Source: SIAJ01 sp035258765 (GTDB taxonomy: Bacteria > Planctomycetota > Planctomycetia > Gemmatales > Gemmataceae). Taken from it: a stretch of 6,301 bases of DNA. The stretch is taken from positions 1-6,301 of the forward strand of contig DATFWZ010000660.1 of NCBI GenBank assembly GCA_035258765.1, in the 5' to 3' direction. The notes beneath the pieces are model-generated. The model ran no database searches and was not told the DNA's origin. It saw only the letters and a list, made by a program, of their open reading frames with translations. Made by a program: the position numbers and the translations under genes. Within the stretch, counting starts at the first letter, position 1. Each line of letters begins with the position of its first letter. This document shows positions 6,185 to 6,301 of the stretch, piece after piece.

Positions 6185-6301
6185 CTCACCCCGGGGGCGC
6201 TCCTTCGGCGGCCGGCCGCGCGGACGCAGGCTCGATTCCAGCCCCAGCCGCGCCGCCGCCCGCTCCGCCCACGGACCGTCCCCGTACGGCGACCCCCGGG
6301 C
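6179..6301 (-). CDS. REP-associated tyrosine transposase (RAYT), C-terminal end only
   Basis: Forty codons of a minus-strand gene enter from the right edge and stop at TAA (complement of 6179-6181). The translation runs ARGSPYGDGPWAERAAARL and then GLESSLRPRGRPPKERPRGEE. The pattern RGxPxGxxxW....A.RLGLESxLRPRGRPxK is the familiar tail of RAYT transposases, single-strand DNA HUH/Y1 nucleases related to IS200/IS605 TnpA. These cut and join at small REP-type palindromes. The catalytic HUH motif and tyrosine would lie upstream of this tail, outside the window, so activity cannot be judged. The frame is clean to the edge and its GC content is high, unlike the lower-GC gene that follows it by 42 bases. 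Confidence is high for the family, but the fragment is short. Confidence 0.8.
   Translation of the reverse strand, partial: ARGSPYGDGPWAERAAARLGLESSLRPRGRPPKERPRGEE

Overview
The window looks like chromosomal DNA from a planctomycete, most likely the Gemmata group (Gemmataceae). The GC content is high: single 60-base lines counted by eye give about 65% in the kinase gene and up to 75% in the repeat gene. The first gene has an architecture typical of that group: a Ser/Thr kinase joined through one membrane helix to a WD40-like propeller and TPRs. The third gene begins with an LExLExR-type motif that I associate with secreted planctomycete proteins. The taxon is inferred from gene style only; there is no rRNA or other marker here.

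Layout. (1) 1-3675, plus strand: the 3' part of a large membrane Ser/Thr protein kinase. It enters the window already inside the kinase domain, so its true start and glycine-rich loop lie upstream. (2) 3676-3827: a spacer with a perfect 11-bp GC-rich inverted repeat. (3) 3828-4037, plus: a possible 69-aa protein of unknown function with a GTG start, a good ribosome binding site and strong third-position GC. (4) 4135-5610, plus: a 491-aa glycine-rich protein built from about 13 beta-strand repeats, probably a solenoid. (5) 5611-5671: a short convergent spacer with a small GC hairpin. (6) 5672-6136, minus: a 154-aa protein of unknown function in DNA of clearly lower GC (about 50-57%). (7) 6179-6301, minus: the last 40 codons of a gene running off the right edge. 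Its conserved tail (RGSPYGD...W...RLGLESSLRPRGRPPK) marks it as a REP-associated tyrosine transposase (RAYT, IS200/IS605-like Y1 family). A 7-bp inverted repeat overlaps its stop codon.

How the parts relate. The plus-strand genes all point the same way, but the spacers (152 and 97 bases) are too wide to assert an operon. The kinase is probably an inner-membrane signalling protein, with the catalytic domain on one side of the membrane and the propeller/TPR module on the other. The repeat protein is probably exported or cell-surface. No functional link between them can be read from the sequence. The right end (lower-GC unknown gene plus RAYT on the same strand, 42 bases apart) reads as an accessory or mobile patch against the GC-rich backbone. 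It is the part of the window most worth following outward. I did not find a convincing new multi-gene system within these 6.3 kb. I saw no tRNA, rRNA or CRISPR array.
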